Positions 10,726-21,601 of a stretch of DNA of 64,000 bases are shown here, in pieces. Origin of the DNA: Hyaloscypha bicolor E. Its lineage: Eukaryota > Ascomycota > Leotiomycetes > Helotiales > Hyaloscyphaceae. Each line of letters starts with the position of its first letter. Positions within the stretch are counted from its first letter, which is position 1. The position numbers and the translations under genes are program-made. The DNA lies in contig NW_020194544.1 in the NCBI RefSeq assembly GCF_002865645.1, forward strand, positions 124,001-188,000, given 5' to 3'. Under the pieces are notes generated by a model. It was not told where the DNA came from. It worked only from the letters and a program-made list of their open reading frames with translations, and did no database searches.

Positions 10726-12266
10726 GATGGAGCTGGTTGATCAAATCATGCGGTGGTGGTGGTGGGGTATTGGTATCCGTAGAGATCAAACTGGTGAATG
10801 GCCGCAGGCGAGACAGAGATCTGTGTGGTGTCTGGTGTCAAGAGGCGGAGGGGAGCTTATCGCGCGAGGCGAAGCTTTATATCAATCGGTCTCGCCTCCA
10901 CATTCGCCCGGCCATGTGGTTGCTGGATGTCAGCTTGGCGACATGCGGTGCTGCGGTGTGCAGTGGTGCAGTGCTACGGGGCTGAGTCGAGAGTCGAGAG
11001 TCGCGAGCTGCAATGCGGGCCTGAAGCGGAGATCGGAAGCAACAAGCCCCGCCTGCAGAAGGCCGCTAGAAGCGCGATGGAAGCGCGAAAGGCTAGTACG
11101 CAGGCTAACCTCGTACTAAAGAGAGCTCCGCCCCTGTCATGCGACGCCCCGCCCACCCAATAAGCTTTGCGGGAATGTGGCAGCCTTTGCCCAGTCTTTT
11201 GCCCAGCCTTGCCCAGAGATGCTTGACTTGCAGAAGCTTTATGAAATGAGCAGGGTAGCCGAGCTGTGCACACCTGCAGAAACTCTCGGTCCTGAGTTCT
11301 GGTTGAAGACCGCTCCGTGCCGCTGTCACGTGCGGGACTCTGTGGTGGTGTTGAAGGGATAAGTCTCGGTCCGATTGATGGCTTGAATGCGCCCCCGACT
11401 TTTGTGCAGTTGCAGCCAACTTCCTCAGAATCAACACATGTGGAGGACGCAAGCTAGTGTCCCCCTCAGAGCACAGCATATTCTTACCCGAGATTGTTCA
11501 AAGGCTTTTCAGGCAGCAAAAAGATGGCTTAGAGACCATCCGGGGCGGTGCTGTTGAGAAGGTTCGCCGAACCGTTCCAATCACCGGCTCCTTCTATTGA
11601 AGCTCCTGGCGGCCGTGATATTCGAGAAGTGCAAAAATGACAACTTTCCTGTCACACAGGTCCAGTAAGCATTGTCATCGATTGTGGAGGCCTTAGTTCG
11701 CGGATCCACATGTTCTCAAGCCTTGTTTTGGAGGCACTTATTGAAAAGGTGGCGAAGTGGAAAATCTAAGCGAGATCTCTCAAGAAAAGGGGGTAGCGAG
11801 TTCTACTGTATCCCCTGGTGCTATACAGATACACTATCAAGAGCTTGAAAGGAAACCGTGAGGCTAGCATATTATACACTTACTATAGGAAGTCCAGTAA
11901 GCAGAGAAGTGGGAATCATGCTGTGCGTGCTGGGAGATGTGGAGTTGTGCCAGCTTCCCGAAGCCAGTGTTCTCAACCTAGAGAACTTTTAGACCGCTTG
12001 GACACAAAACAGTTGGAAATCGTCGATCTCGCACTGCATGTTCCAGCCATTGGCTGACGTACTCGATTTCCAAAGGAATATTGCAAAACTTCAAGTCTGC
12101 ATGCTTGGGTAAGGGAGAGGTTTCATCCCATCTTGAGACTTGGGGCAAAAATAGTTCCATCACGTGGCACTTCGCGTCGCCAATTTATCCCAAACAAACT
12201 CTCCAACTTTTCCCACCCTTTCATCCCATTTTCCACCACCGCATCGCGCTCCATGCAGCATTCTAC
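10726..12266. other. Divergent promoter region
   Basis: About 1.5 kb between the starts of the GRDP-like gene (-) and the Ted1-like gene (+). G+C is high near 10.8-11.2 kb, which makes long accidental open frames on both strands; none has recognisable sequence. A short GAGTCGAGAGTCGAGAGTCG repeat lies near 10984. Confidence 0.5.
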
Positions 12267-14015
12267 ATGTTCTTCGTTTCTGTGCTCCGTTATGCACTAT
12301 GTATTCTAGTGCCACTCTCCTTTCTTCTTTCCTCTTACCTGTACCTTTACCCTGTATTCCATCTCTGCGCGTTTCCCGCCCCTGAAGACCCTCCCAAGTC
12401 AGCATTTCTGAACACCCTCCGACAGCACACCCTCTCCTCCCAAAATTCCAGCAAGATAGCACCCTTCCGACTTCTCACGCTCGGCGACCCCCAACTCGAA
12501 GGGGACTCTTCCATCCCCGACGCAGAAGCTGCCACCTTTCCCAACTTCTCGAAGTTCCGGAGAGATGCTCTGCTCCTTGATGGCACGAAGCACAACCCTC
12601 TGCAACGACTACGGCATAGTCTGCACGATCTAATCGATTTCCTCCTCGACGATATTCCCAAAGCTCTCGAAGTCTACCGCAAGCGTCTCGATCACATTGG
12701 CAATGACTATTATCTTGGACACATATACCGAACGTTGCATTGGTGGACGGATCCTACACATGTCACGGTCCTTGGGGACTTGGTTGGGAGTCAATGGATA
12801 GACGATGATGAATTCGAACATCGCGGATGGAGATACTGGAATCGTGTCTTCAGGGGTGGAATTCGCGTCTCTGAGGAGGTTGCCTCACAACCCGCGGAAG
12901 ACTTCCAGGACACCATCATACTTGGGGATGATGCTGAGGCGTGGAAGAAGAGGATCATAAACGTTGCTGGGAACCACGACATTGGATATGCCGGTGATCT
13001 GTCTCAGGAGCGAATGGCCCGGTTCACACGGGTCTTTGGGAAAGCAAACTACGAGCTACGATTTCAGCTTCCTGTTAACTCGACGCCGGCCACAAACACA
13101 TCGAGAAAGGTTACACTGGAAGGTGGGGATGACAGTGAAGCAGATGGAGAGGAAGAGAAACCAGTCCCCGAACTCCGAATCGTAGTCCTCAATGACATGA
13201 ACCTCGATACTCCCGCTGGCTCCACGGAACTGCAAGACGAAACCTACAATTTCCTCAACCAAATCATCACCACCTCGCACGATGTAACGCGGCCCGCCCA
13301 CTTCACGCTTGTCCTAACACATATCCCCATGTACAAAAAGGGCGGGATCTGCGTCGACGGGCCGTTCTTCGATTTCTTCGACGGCGAATTTAGCGACGGC
13401 GTCAAAGAGCAGAATCACCTGTCTGCGGATGCATCGAAAGGCTTCCTGGAGGGTATCTATGGCATGAGCGGCGATTCCTGGGTCCCAGGCCATGGATTCG
13501 GGAGGAATGGAGTGGTGTTGAACGGACATGATCACGAAGGCTGCGATGTGTACCATTACATCAACCAGTCGGCGACTCCGGAGCGGTATTGGCAGGCCGC
13601 GTCATGGGCTGAAGCTGAATCGGGAAGATACGACGACGAAGCGGGGGTTGTTGGATTGAGAGAAATTACCGTGCGAAGTATGATGGGTGATTTTGGCGGC
13701 AATGCCGGGCTGCTGAGTCTTTGGTTTGATGAAGAGACGCGGGACTGGAGGTTTGAATTTGTGAATTGTAAATTGGGGACGCAGCATATTTGGTGGGTGG
13801 TGCATATCCTGGATCTGATTACATTCGGCGTTGGGATTGCGTACGCTGGCTTCGTGCTCGTGCCAAAAGTTCTCCCTCCAGCGCAACAATTTGGGAAGGA
13901 GCCTAAGAGTAACGAGCATGCGAAGCGGCCGGAGAAGAAGGAGAATGGGACAGTACATATGCCGAAAATCGACGGTAATCTCGACTCTCCAAGAGCAGGA
14001 AAGAAAAGTTTTTAG
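12267..14015 (+). CDS. TED1: Ted1/Cdc1-type ER metallophosphoesterase (582 aa)
   Basis: Ted1 and Cdc1 act in the ER on GPI anchors, removing ethanolamine-phosphate side groups and so helping cargo leave the ER. All five calcineurin-like phosphoesterase blocks are present: GDPQLEGD (73-80), GDLVGSQ (170-176), NVAGNHDIGY (232-241), THIPMY (351-356) and NGHDHEGCD (419-427), giving the expected Asp, His and Asn metal ligands. A membrane segment at 5-30 and another at 509-532 (WWVVHILDLITFGVGIAYAG) place the enzyme domain in the lumen; the cytosolic tail ends in KKSF, an exact KKxx COPI retrieval signal. The start at 12267 puts the first membrane segment at the N-terminus; the frame is open to 12081, but the extra 62 residues look non-coding. 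Single exon. Ted1 is preferred over Cdc1 by overall look only. Confidence 0.85.
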   Translation: MFFVSVLRYALCILVPLSFLLSSYLYLYPVFHLCAFPAPEDPPKSAFLNTLRQHTLSSQNSSKIAPFRLLTLGDPQLEGDSSIPDAEAATFPNFSKFRRDALLLDGTKHNPLQRLRHSLHDLIDFLLDDIPKALEVYRKRLDHIGNDYYLGHIYRTLHWWTDPTHVTVLGDLVGSQWIDDDEFEHRGWRYWNRVFRGGIRVSEEVASQPAEDFQDTIILGDDAEAWKKRIINVAGNHDIGYAGDLSQERMARFTRVFGKANYELRFQLPVNSTPATNTSRKVTLEGGDDSEADGEEEKPVPELRIVVLNDMNLDTPAGSTELQDETYNFLNQIITTSHDVTRPAHFTLVLTHIPMYKKGGICVDGPFFDFFDGEFSDGVKEQNHLSADASKGFLEGIYGMSGDSWVPGHGFGRNGVVLNGHDHEGCDVYHYINQSATPERYWQAASWAEAESGRYDDEAGVVGLREITVRSMMGDFGGNAGLLSLWFDEETRDWRFEFVNCKLGTQHIWWVVHILDLITFGVGIAYAGFVLVPKVLPPAQQFGKEPKSNEHAKRPEKKENGTVHMPKIDGNLDSPRAGKKSF

Positions 14016-15686
14016 GGGAAAAAGAGCAGGGCAGCCATGAGTGGCGGGAGCCCAAGTCAGAATAGCTCGATTGTCTCGAGGAGTTAGTTGGTTCTATACC
14101 CATTGTACGAATATTGTATCCTCAAACCTGGTCGGCGTTATCAATACTTGAATTCTGATCCAATTGAAACGGCCAAGTGGCTATGGTCTTGCCTACGGCA
14201 AATTAAAACATTTGGCGTCGTTTTTTGGTCGAATTTGGAGTATCTACTCTCTATTTGTTAGTCTGGATTAAAAAACTCGTGCTTCGAATGGCGTCGACCG
14301 TTTGGACTAGGCCTCGAGCCGCAACCATTCACTACCGCTCGAGCACAGCTCAAAACCACATAAAAAGATCCTACTCCGCCCGGCTCGTACTTTCTGTCCA
14401 GAGCATCGTTCTTGCTTTATTGGTCTTATTTGCTCTTGCCTTCGGCGTAATGGTAGACAATCAGGGGAACGCAATCGTAACTGAGATCGTTGAGAATGAT
14501 GGGAACAGTTTTCGGCATTGGAACGGGTTTCTAAGGAAAATATGGTTATCTATCATCGACTTCTTGCCGGACTTGTGTCTGACGTTGCCAAGTATCTCAG
14601 GCGAATGAACAAGGAACGGCCACCAAAGATCAAAGGCTCTCCCTTTCCCCTCTGGGGCTGCCATCAGCAAGTTCCCAAAGTTTTCCTTTTGCTCCTCAAC
14701 AAAAATCTCTCAGACTCCATCTACTTACAGCGACTACTGCGGGATGCTTCACTTGCTCAATCAAACCAAACTTGAACAAGAAAAGATGGTGAGAGATCGC
14801 CTGCGCCAGAGTAGCAAGAAAACATGCTAAGGGCTATCTCTACAGACATAACTTCTCCACTGACCAGTACATCATCAAGCGACGTCGTTTGGGGCTATAC
14901 ACTACTACGCAGCTGAATCAGCCCTCCAGATCAACGCAAGATGAATACACACCACAGGGGCAGTTATACCGCACCGAAACGCTGGCACGGATATACAATG
15001 GGAGGCTCCCTTCGTACGGAACACAGAGTCTATTTCAGAATCAGTTTGATGTCCCCCTTGTCGTGGGAGATGGACTGGCGTCCACATCTCAAGGCTCGCA
15101 CGAAGAACCCCACACGACCATTCCAATATTGGCAATTTCTAGACTCTGTGCTTTGTCACGCTAGACATATATTTCGAGGACACGGCAATTGCGCTTATTA
15201 TGGGAGGGTTTCTAGATGTTCGCAATGCAAAATCGAGTTCCGGATTCAAGGTAGTGGGGTTGAAGGTGGGAAGTGGTGGGTTGAGATGGTCTGCGGGAAG
15301 GACTTTGGTGTGGGAAAGAGTCCGTTTGCCGGGAGCTGGAGTGACCATACAGTGGCGAGTTGGCCGAGAAGGATGACTATTCGCAGATGGGAGGAAACAT
15401 CAAATCGAGTTTGAGGAGGTGGCTGGAAATCGCGACCGTTTGTGAGGGGGGGTTGTGGCAAACGGCCGAGGGTTATTGGTTTGAAGTTCTTTTCCTCGAC
15501 GGCTTAGAGAGACGAAAAAGATTGTGGCAATAGATTTGCATTTCTTTTTAACCATCCTTATTATATTTCTAAATTGGAATTAGGATTTTTCATACCGGTA
15601 GAAGTCTAGCTGCAAGTGCAGTGAGTCCATGGCCACTTTTCTCCCCAAAACCACGAACTACAGTAGATTGCGTTAGGCGATTTCCA
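14016..15686 (+). other. Broken or unassigned reading frames, possible decayed gene
   Basis: The plus strand holds several peptide-like stretches in shifting frames: from ATG 14288 a basic N-terminus then a membrane-like segment (VLSVQSIVLALLVLFALAFG), then a stretch near 14690-14830, then about 14790-15164 in a third frame (KGYLYRHNFSTDQYIIKRRR). I tried GT-AG introns to join them, including one from GTGAGA at about 14786 to CTACAG at about 14847, and every combination met a stop. The stretches may belong to a decayed gene or be chance. I recognise no family. Confidence 0.3.
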
Positions 15687-18129
15687 TTAATAGTCGGACT
15701 TAACGTCGCGCTAAAAGGGCCCTTCCCTTTAGTCGGGGAGAGCGAGTTGGCCCGCGAAAGCGAGATGGCCCGCGCCAAACTAAAATTTGTATGCGACCGT
15801 GAATAATTATATTGCATTATATAACAAATAAACCTCCATTTTATATATAATTAAAGATATAATATTTTATTACTTTAATGCTATGAAATCTGCATTTTGA
15901 GCTATTAAATTAGTTAATATTACTAATCTGAGTAATAAAGAATATAGAATTACTTCTCTTTTATTAATTTTATTATTTATATTCTTTCTTATCTTTTTTA
16001 TTTCTTATTTAACCTCCCAGATTCCTCTAATATTGCCCTTATATATAATTAACTAAAAGGATTTCTCTTTATATAATAAGTATTACGAAACCGGGTCTCT
16101 GGGCTTGAAAAGCAAGGTAAAGTGGCTCTTAATCCGAGGATTCTAAACTAAGGAGGGGGGCTCGTAAGTACAGGAGCTTTGGTGTTCTAAATACTAGCTA
16201 GCCGCATGCGTTATTACGGTTATATAATACTAAATTTACTAGTAAAGCAGTAGAGCGTAATAAATACTAGATAATATTTAGTTATAAATTATTTATAAAG
16301 GCTTTATTTAATATAGAGATTAATATAATAGCTTGTAATAGGCTTTGTTTTAATTATATAAAGTTTTAAAGTACTTTTTAATTATTAGAAAAACTACTTT
16401 TAAAATAAAGCTATCTAATTATCTTTTATTTATATTTATATTATATAATTATATATTTTTTGCTTTATATAATAGCAGGAACAGAGTAATAGAACGAGGC
16501 TTAAAGATTAATAATTCCAATATTTTAAGGATTTAAAGCTAAGGGGAAAAGGAGTGAGGTGTGGCAGTGGATAAGTAGGTATGGCCAAGACTACTAAAAT
16601 CCCGAGCTTTGGAAGCGAGCTTGGTTTGAACCATAGCTTGGAACCTTAGCTGAAACCAATCCCTTTGACTAAAACCACGTCTATATCAACCATATAATAC
16701 TAGCCGTTATACTTTATAGCTTCTTTTCCTTTATTAATTACATATAATATCGCATACTAAATTAATGCCTTGTATTAATTAGAATATAAGATCTTATTCT
16801 GGCCTTCTTATTACACTTTTCCCTTCTTTATTCTCTTCCTTTCTTTTTATTATACTTTCTATATAGCATCTTTGCTCTTAATATTATATATGCATATAGT
16901 AGTAGTAGAACTCTCCTCTGGATTCTTCTTTAGGAATTGAATAGCCTTATAAAGCTTATCCTTCTCTGGTATATTATACAGAAGCGTATTAGTGGATAGG
17001 TTACTCAAGCGAGTTGTTGCAATTGAATTGGACAAATTTTGTGGGCTGGTAGTGCCCAAATTAATTTATTTTTATTATGGGAGTTACATACAAATTCCAA
17101 ATTTACGCGTTTGGTACAGGCCAACTCGCTTTCCCCGACTAGAAGGGTTCACTGGCCTACTGCCCAAACCACTTAATTGCCCAATTAAAAAAACTTAATA
17201 TTTAATTAATGCCTTAATAAAATTATAATTCCTATTAAATACTAATACTTTATAGTATTCTTAATTCTCTAATAGTTATATATTACTTTAAAATTATATA
17301 ATATTACTAAAATTATTTATTTAATAATATTTTAATATTTTTCTATTAATTTTTATCTTGCAATTCTTACTCTTTACTAATTCCTATATATTTAATTAAA
17401 AATCTTATATAATATTCTAAATACTTTAATAATATATAGCTTAATATAAAAGAATATATTAAAAGCTTTTTTGTATTATTATAATAACTTTTCTTATTGA
17501 ATTTTCTTTGAAATAAGAATTAGTAACTTATATTTAGTAAAGTAATAAGCCTAAATTTAGGTATCTAATTCTTGGGGCAAAGAATTGCTTATATGATATA
17601 AATATTTAATTATAATTTAAATGCCATTTAATTTTTCAGTTATAAATACTTATATATTAATTAAATTCGCTATTATATAATAAACCTTATACCTTCTTTT
17701 AATTGGCTAGCTGCTTCTTGCCTTACTAATAAACGTTATCTTGCCTTTATATCTTATATCTTTGGTTTTGCTCCATTAATTCGATCTCAAAGGGTTTCGT
17801 ATGCAATTTCATACTCTCTCGCGCATTTCCCAACGGATTTAGTCTTCTTATAATCGAGATATTATTATGAGCCGTCTATAATCGCACGCTTTCTGAGAGC
17901 TTGTTGGGATTATTCGCGAATTTGATATAGTGATTTTTCTTTACAGACATGTTGAGGGGCTAAAAAATCTTTAGAAAACAGTTGATTTGATAGTAAAATA
18001 TTATGTGGGTGTTGAATTATGATTTTTGGAAAACAGCGATTTTGGGCGGTTGGGCGGTCTGGGCGGTTGGCCAGTGTAACCTTCTAAAGGGAAAGGCCCC
18101 TTTAGCGCGGTGTTAAGTCCGACTATTAA
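15687..18129. mobile_element. AT-rich element bounded by 46-bp inverted repeats
   Basis: A 46-base segment at 15687-15732 (TTAATAGTCGGACTTAAC, then CGCGCTAAA) returns in reverse complement at 18084-18129 with a few transitions. Both ends carry TTAA at the outermost position, which would fit a TTAA target duplication (piggyBac-like) but may just be part of the inverted repeat; a TA target is also possible. The 2.35 kb between is very AT-rich with no readable protein. A further copy of the subterminal sequence lies at about 17115-17185, so the inside is rearranged or nested. An LTR at 16468-16711 was inserted later. Confidence 0.6.
16468..16711 (-). mobile_element. Solo LTR of the G1 gag-only family, TSD CTTTA
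   Basis: The minus strand matches the LTRs at 21171 and 22678 along its length, including the 20-base internal duplication found only in the 21171 copy. Its ends are the decayed family ends (family TGTAACGG ... CCGTTACA; here TATAACGG ... CTATTATA). It is flanked on both sides by CTTTA (16463-16467 and 16712-16716), a perfect 5-base target duplication, so the internal part was lost by LTR-LTR recombination after insertion. Confidence 0.9.
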
Positions 18130-18740
18130 GTGACAGCTCTCAAAGCTTTCTTGCGATTGGTTTCTCCCACCAAGGCTGCACGTACCGTCTCCCGTGCGGT
18201 CCACCTCAAACACTGCTTCAATTGTGTTTCCGTTTCGAAACATCCCCCACTATTCTACATCCAGTCTCGCGCGACGCAGGAAACTCGCCATCTGTGAACT
18301 CGCATCCGGGATGATCTGAGAAAGAATGTTCCGAATGTCATGCAGGCGAATCTGATAGGCTCTCCGTGATATCCTGATGATCTTTCGATGGGGAACTGTA
18401 CTCCCTTCAACGGCCAAGTTGTGCCAGTGCGACTTGCGGCTCCATTATGCTGTCCATCGGCCCCGACTATCCGCCGTTTCTTGTAAGATATGCCCAGGGG
18501 CTTGGCTGCAAGTCTTTCGAATTCTTCTTTTGATGGCTTCTGGGGATTCTTTGTTTGTTAATGTCACCTCGAAGTCCTAATATTGTTATTTTTGCCTTTG
18601 GCTATCAAAGATTTTAATTTATACCCCAATTATCAGCGATCGGTCTTCGTTCTCGTTCCACACCACCACGCCGCCACGCCGCCATATCGATCATATAATT
18701 ATTGAAGAAAGGCAATGACTGTACGGGTACTAGACCCACC
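18130..18740. other. Upstream region of the Ser/Ala-rich membrane protein gene
   Basis: About 600 bases of normal composition that reappear abruptly after the AT-rich element. It should hold the promoter of the next gene. No conserved frame or repeat is visible. Confidence 0.45.
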
Positions 18741-20298
18741 ATGACAATAGTCCTGTCCACCAACGGGGAAGGGAACGAGGGCCCGGGATCGAATCCCAAC
18801 GTGCAAGTTCAGGAACTCGGTCCAGCGATCTTCATCCCATCCCAAGCAATCGGCAATGTCGTCGCAGAAACAAATGATCTGCTTGCCGGCCACAGAGAAT
18901 GGTTGAACAGTCTTCCTCAACGAGCCGAACTGGAACAGCATCAGATCAAAGCACGGGATGCTCCAGCTAGTAAGTCTTCCTGGCTTTGTCACGTTGCATT
19001 TTTAGAAAATAGCAAAATTCCCTGTCCATCGAAGCTATCTGATTTATCTGCATCAAAACTTACACCTCCAGGTCTCGTCACCCCAGCACCATCTCTCAGC
19101 AAACGTTCTCCGGTCCCACAACCACAAGCAGCGATCCTCCCAGAATGTTCTGGCTTCGTGGCCTCCGCGAGTGCATCCGGCTCAAATATTGGCTTTGCAT
19201 CCGCCTCCACGAAATTCGCCATTTCTCTCTCCTCCATCTCCTCAACAGCATCCGCAACAATCGCCTCTCTCCAAGCACTCTCTGCTTCCCAAAGTACCGC
19301 ACTACAAAGCGCATCCACAGCCCTGACATCAGCGTCATCAGCTCTTGCTTCCGCGAATTCGTCTGCTATTGCAGCTTCAAGCAGTGCAAAATCCGTTCAA
19401 TTTTCGGCGGCGAGTGCAATTTCAGTTGCACAGGCAAGCGCGCAGAGTGCTATTATCAGTGCTCAGAGCAGTGCAAATGCCGCTGTGCAGAACGCGAACA
19501 ATGTTGCTAATGCCGCCCTGGGTACTCTTTCCTCCCCATCTTTCAACCTCACTTACTGATGTGTACGCAACAGCAACGGCAACCTTCGCAATAACTCAGG
19601 CCCAAGCTTCCATCTTAGGCATCAATGCACAAGCGCAATCCAAAATCCAAGTCTCAATGAACAATCTCAAATTCGCCTTAATCCTTACGTTTTCCATCCT
19701 CGGTTCCTCGTTAATTACCATACTCATCATCTACCTCCTACTGAGCCTTCGTCGTCGTCGCCAGAAGCGGAAAGAGCGGAAGAGAGAGGAGTTCAAGGAG
19801 AAGATTGATGTGAAGAGAGGCTCGGATGATAGTGCTATGCCTAGTTTAAGCGAGTTCCCTCTACCAGTGAATAGGAAGAATTGGAATGAGACTGGTGCTG
19901 GTGGCGAGCGGGGCAGGCCTTCGTCTGAGGTTGTTCCTACATGGAGAGTAAACAGCAGCCAAGGCCGAAAATCTGCCGAATTCCCATTCCCTGGTGCTGG
20001 AAATAGCAGGAAGACATGGAGCGCCAGCGCCGATCGAACAGCTGTTGATGGGGGTGAAGCAATGAATGGGAGAGCAAGGAGGATGGCGGAAGGCGAGACT
20101 CAGAGAGCGAGGCCACCAGGGAGTCTTAGAACGTTGACGTATGATGCGGATTTCCCGGATCAGCCACCGCGGTTTGGGAGTTGGTTGGGGGACTTGAGGA
20201 AGAATGAGGACCTGCTGGAGATTAAGGTGACGAGGAATAGCAGTACAAGTCGGAGGAGAGACAAGGATGGGGGTAGTGAGATTGGGACTGCGTTTTGA
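18741..20298 (+). CDS. Ser/Ala-rich single-pass membrane protein, 467 aa, three exons
   Basis: Exons 18741-18969, 19072-19521 and 19574-20298. The second intron (52 nt, GTACTC...CAACAG) is required to join the frames; the first (102 nt, GTAAGT...CTCCAG) keeps frame and has no stop, so it could also be retained. Residues 106-250 are a long Ser/Ala/Gln stretch (for example SASQSTALQSASTALTSASS) likely to form an extended or coiled, O-glycosylatable stalk. Residues 258-285 (NLKFALILTFSILGSSLITI and onward) are one membrane helix followed by a strongly basic stop-transfer (RRRRQKRKERKRE) and an Arg/Ser-rich cytosolic tail. This layout resembles fungal cell-wall sensor or adhesin-like proteins, but I recognise no domain. 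No signal peptide is seen after ATG 18741, so an upstream exon or a different start is possible. Confidence 0.72.
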
Positions 20299-20799
20299 GA
20301 ACGTACTTCTGAAGTATAATAGCATTTCTTTCTTGTTTTGTATTAGTAATTTAATTCTAATTCTTTAATTTTTATTTTATATTTAGTTAATAAATATATT
20401 ACTTAAAAGTATTTATTGTAATATAATTTCTCAATTAGATATAGCGCAATTACTTCTCTTAATTAGGCTTTATATATTTATATTTAAAGCTTTAATTAAT
20501 TCTTTTATCCTTAATATAACTTCTTACTTTACTTGATTTATATATGTTACTTATAAGCCTGGCCTTATATTAATATACTTTTAATTAGTATATTATAAAG
20601 ATATTTAAAAGTTTATTTAATTAATTTATAAACTAATTTAAAAATTAAATTAAATTTACTAGTAATAATATATATTATATTAATATTATTTTTATAAAAA
20701 AGAATTATAAAATTATATTTATAAATTTATTATTAATATAATATTAAAATATAAGTAAAAAGTTCTTAAATTAAACTTAAAAAATATATATTAAGCTAT
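20299..20799. other. AT-rich spacer
   Basis: About 500 bases of nearly pure A+T sequence right after the stop of the membrane protein gene and before element A1. Nothing readable; it looks like old RIP-degraded repeat. Confidence 0.5.
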
Positions 20800-21108
20800 T
20801 ATTAGTATAGCTATTTCTCTGGGAGTTACGTATATAGTTACGGGATACGGGATACGGGATATAGGTAATAGAATATAAGTAATGGGATATAGGTAATGAG
20901 ATATAGGATACGGGATATGGTTATATAATCTCGCGTCCTATTAGTAACTCGACTAGTAGACTAGACCCCTTTATACTTAGTAGATTTAGGGATTATATAT
21001 TAATACTATAATACTATAATCCCTACTTCTGAATAATAACTTTACTAACTTATGCAAATAGTATTCTATAACTATATAATAGTACTATATATTTCTGGTA
21101 AACTAATA
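20800..21108 (+). repeat. 5' LTR of A1
   Basis: 309 bp, matches 30975-31283 over its whole length. Positions about 20836-20935 are a small minisatellite of GGGATA-type units (ACGGGATACGGGATACGGGA and variants) that differs in copy number between the family's LTRs. Confidence 0.92.
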
Positions 21109-21170
21109 CTAATTAGTTAGTACTTATAGATTAGGAAGAATTAAGCTATACTTACCTAAGATTCGGTTAC

Positions 21171-21403
21171 TGTAACGGCTGGTGTTATATGGTTGGTTTT
21201 AGCCAAAGGGGTTGGTTTTAGCTAAGGTTCCAAGCTATGGTTCAAACCAAGCTCGCTTCCAAAGCTCGGCGTTTTAGTAGTCTTGGCCATACCTACTTAT
21301 CCACTGCCACACCTTACTCCTTCCTCCTTAGCTTTAAATCCTCAAGATATAGGAAATCATTAATCTTTGAGCCTCGTTCTATTGTTCTGTTCCTGCCGTT
21401 ATA
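21171..21403 (+). repeat. 5' LTR of G1
   Basis: 233 bp, with an internal duplication of about 20 bases (GGTTGGTTTTAG unit) that is shared with the solo LTR at 16468-16711 but not with the 3' LTR. Confidence 0.9.
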
Positions 21404-21601
21404 TTATTTAAAGCTCCTATATTCTCGGCAGCGGATATTAGTATTACAAAGCCTGTAACCTTCTATTATCGTCTGTCTGTCTGTCTAATTAGTGGAGCAC
21501 CGCTCCCAATACCTCTGTTCTGTCTGGCTTGGTGGAGTACTATACCGTTCCCAAGCACCCATTCTGTTATTATCCGGCCTACTGGAGGGCATCCCCATTT
21601 T

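Noticed and set aside
10387..11163. Several long open frames on both strands
   Set aside because: They overlap exon 1 of the GRDP-like gene or lie in its GC-rich promoter; no family resemblance, and GC-rich sequence makes stops rare.
12081..12266. 62-residue N-terminal extension of the Ted1-like protein
   Set aside because: It would bury the signal-anchor helix and its composition looks non-coding; the ATG at 12267 gives the expected N-terminal membrane segment.
18702..18740. Upstream start for the Ser/Ala-rich protein
   Set aside because: The codon at 18702 is TTG; the first ATG in frame is 18741.
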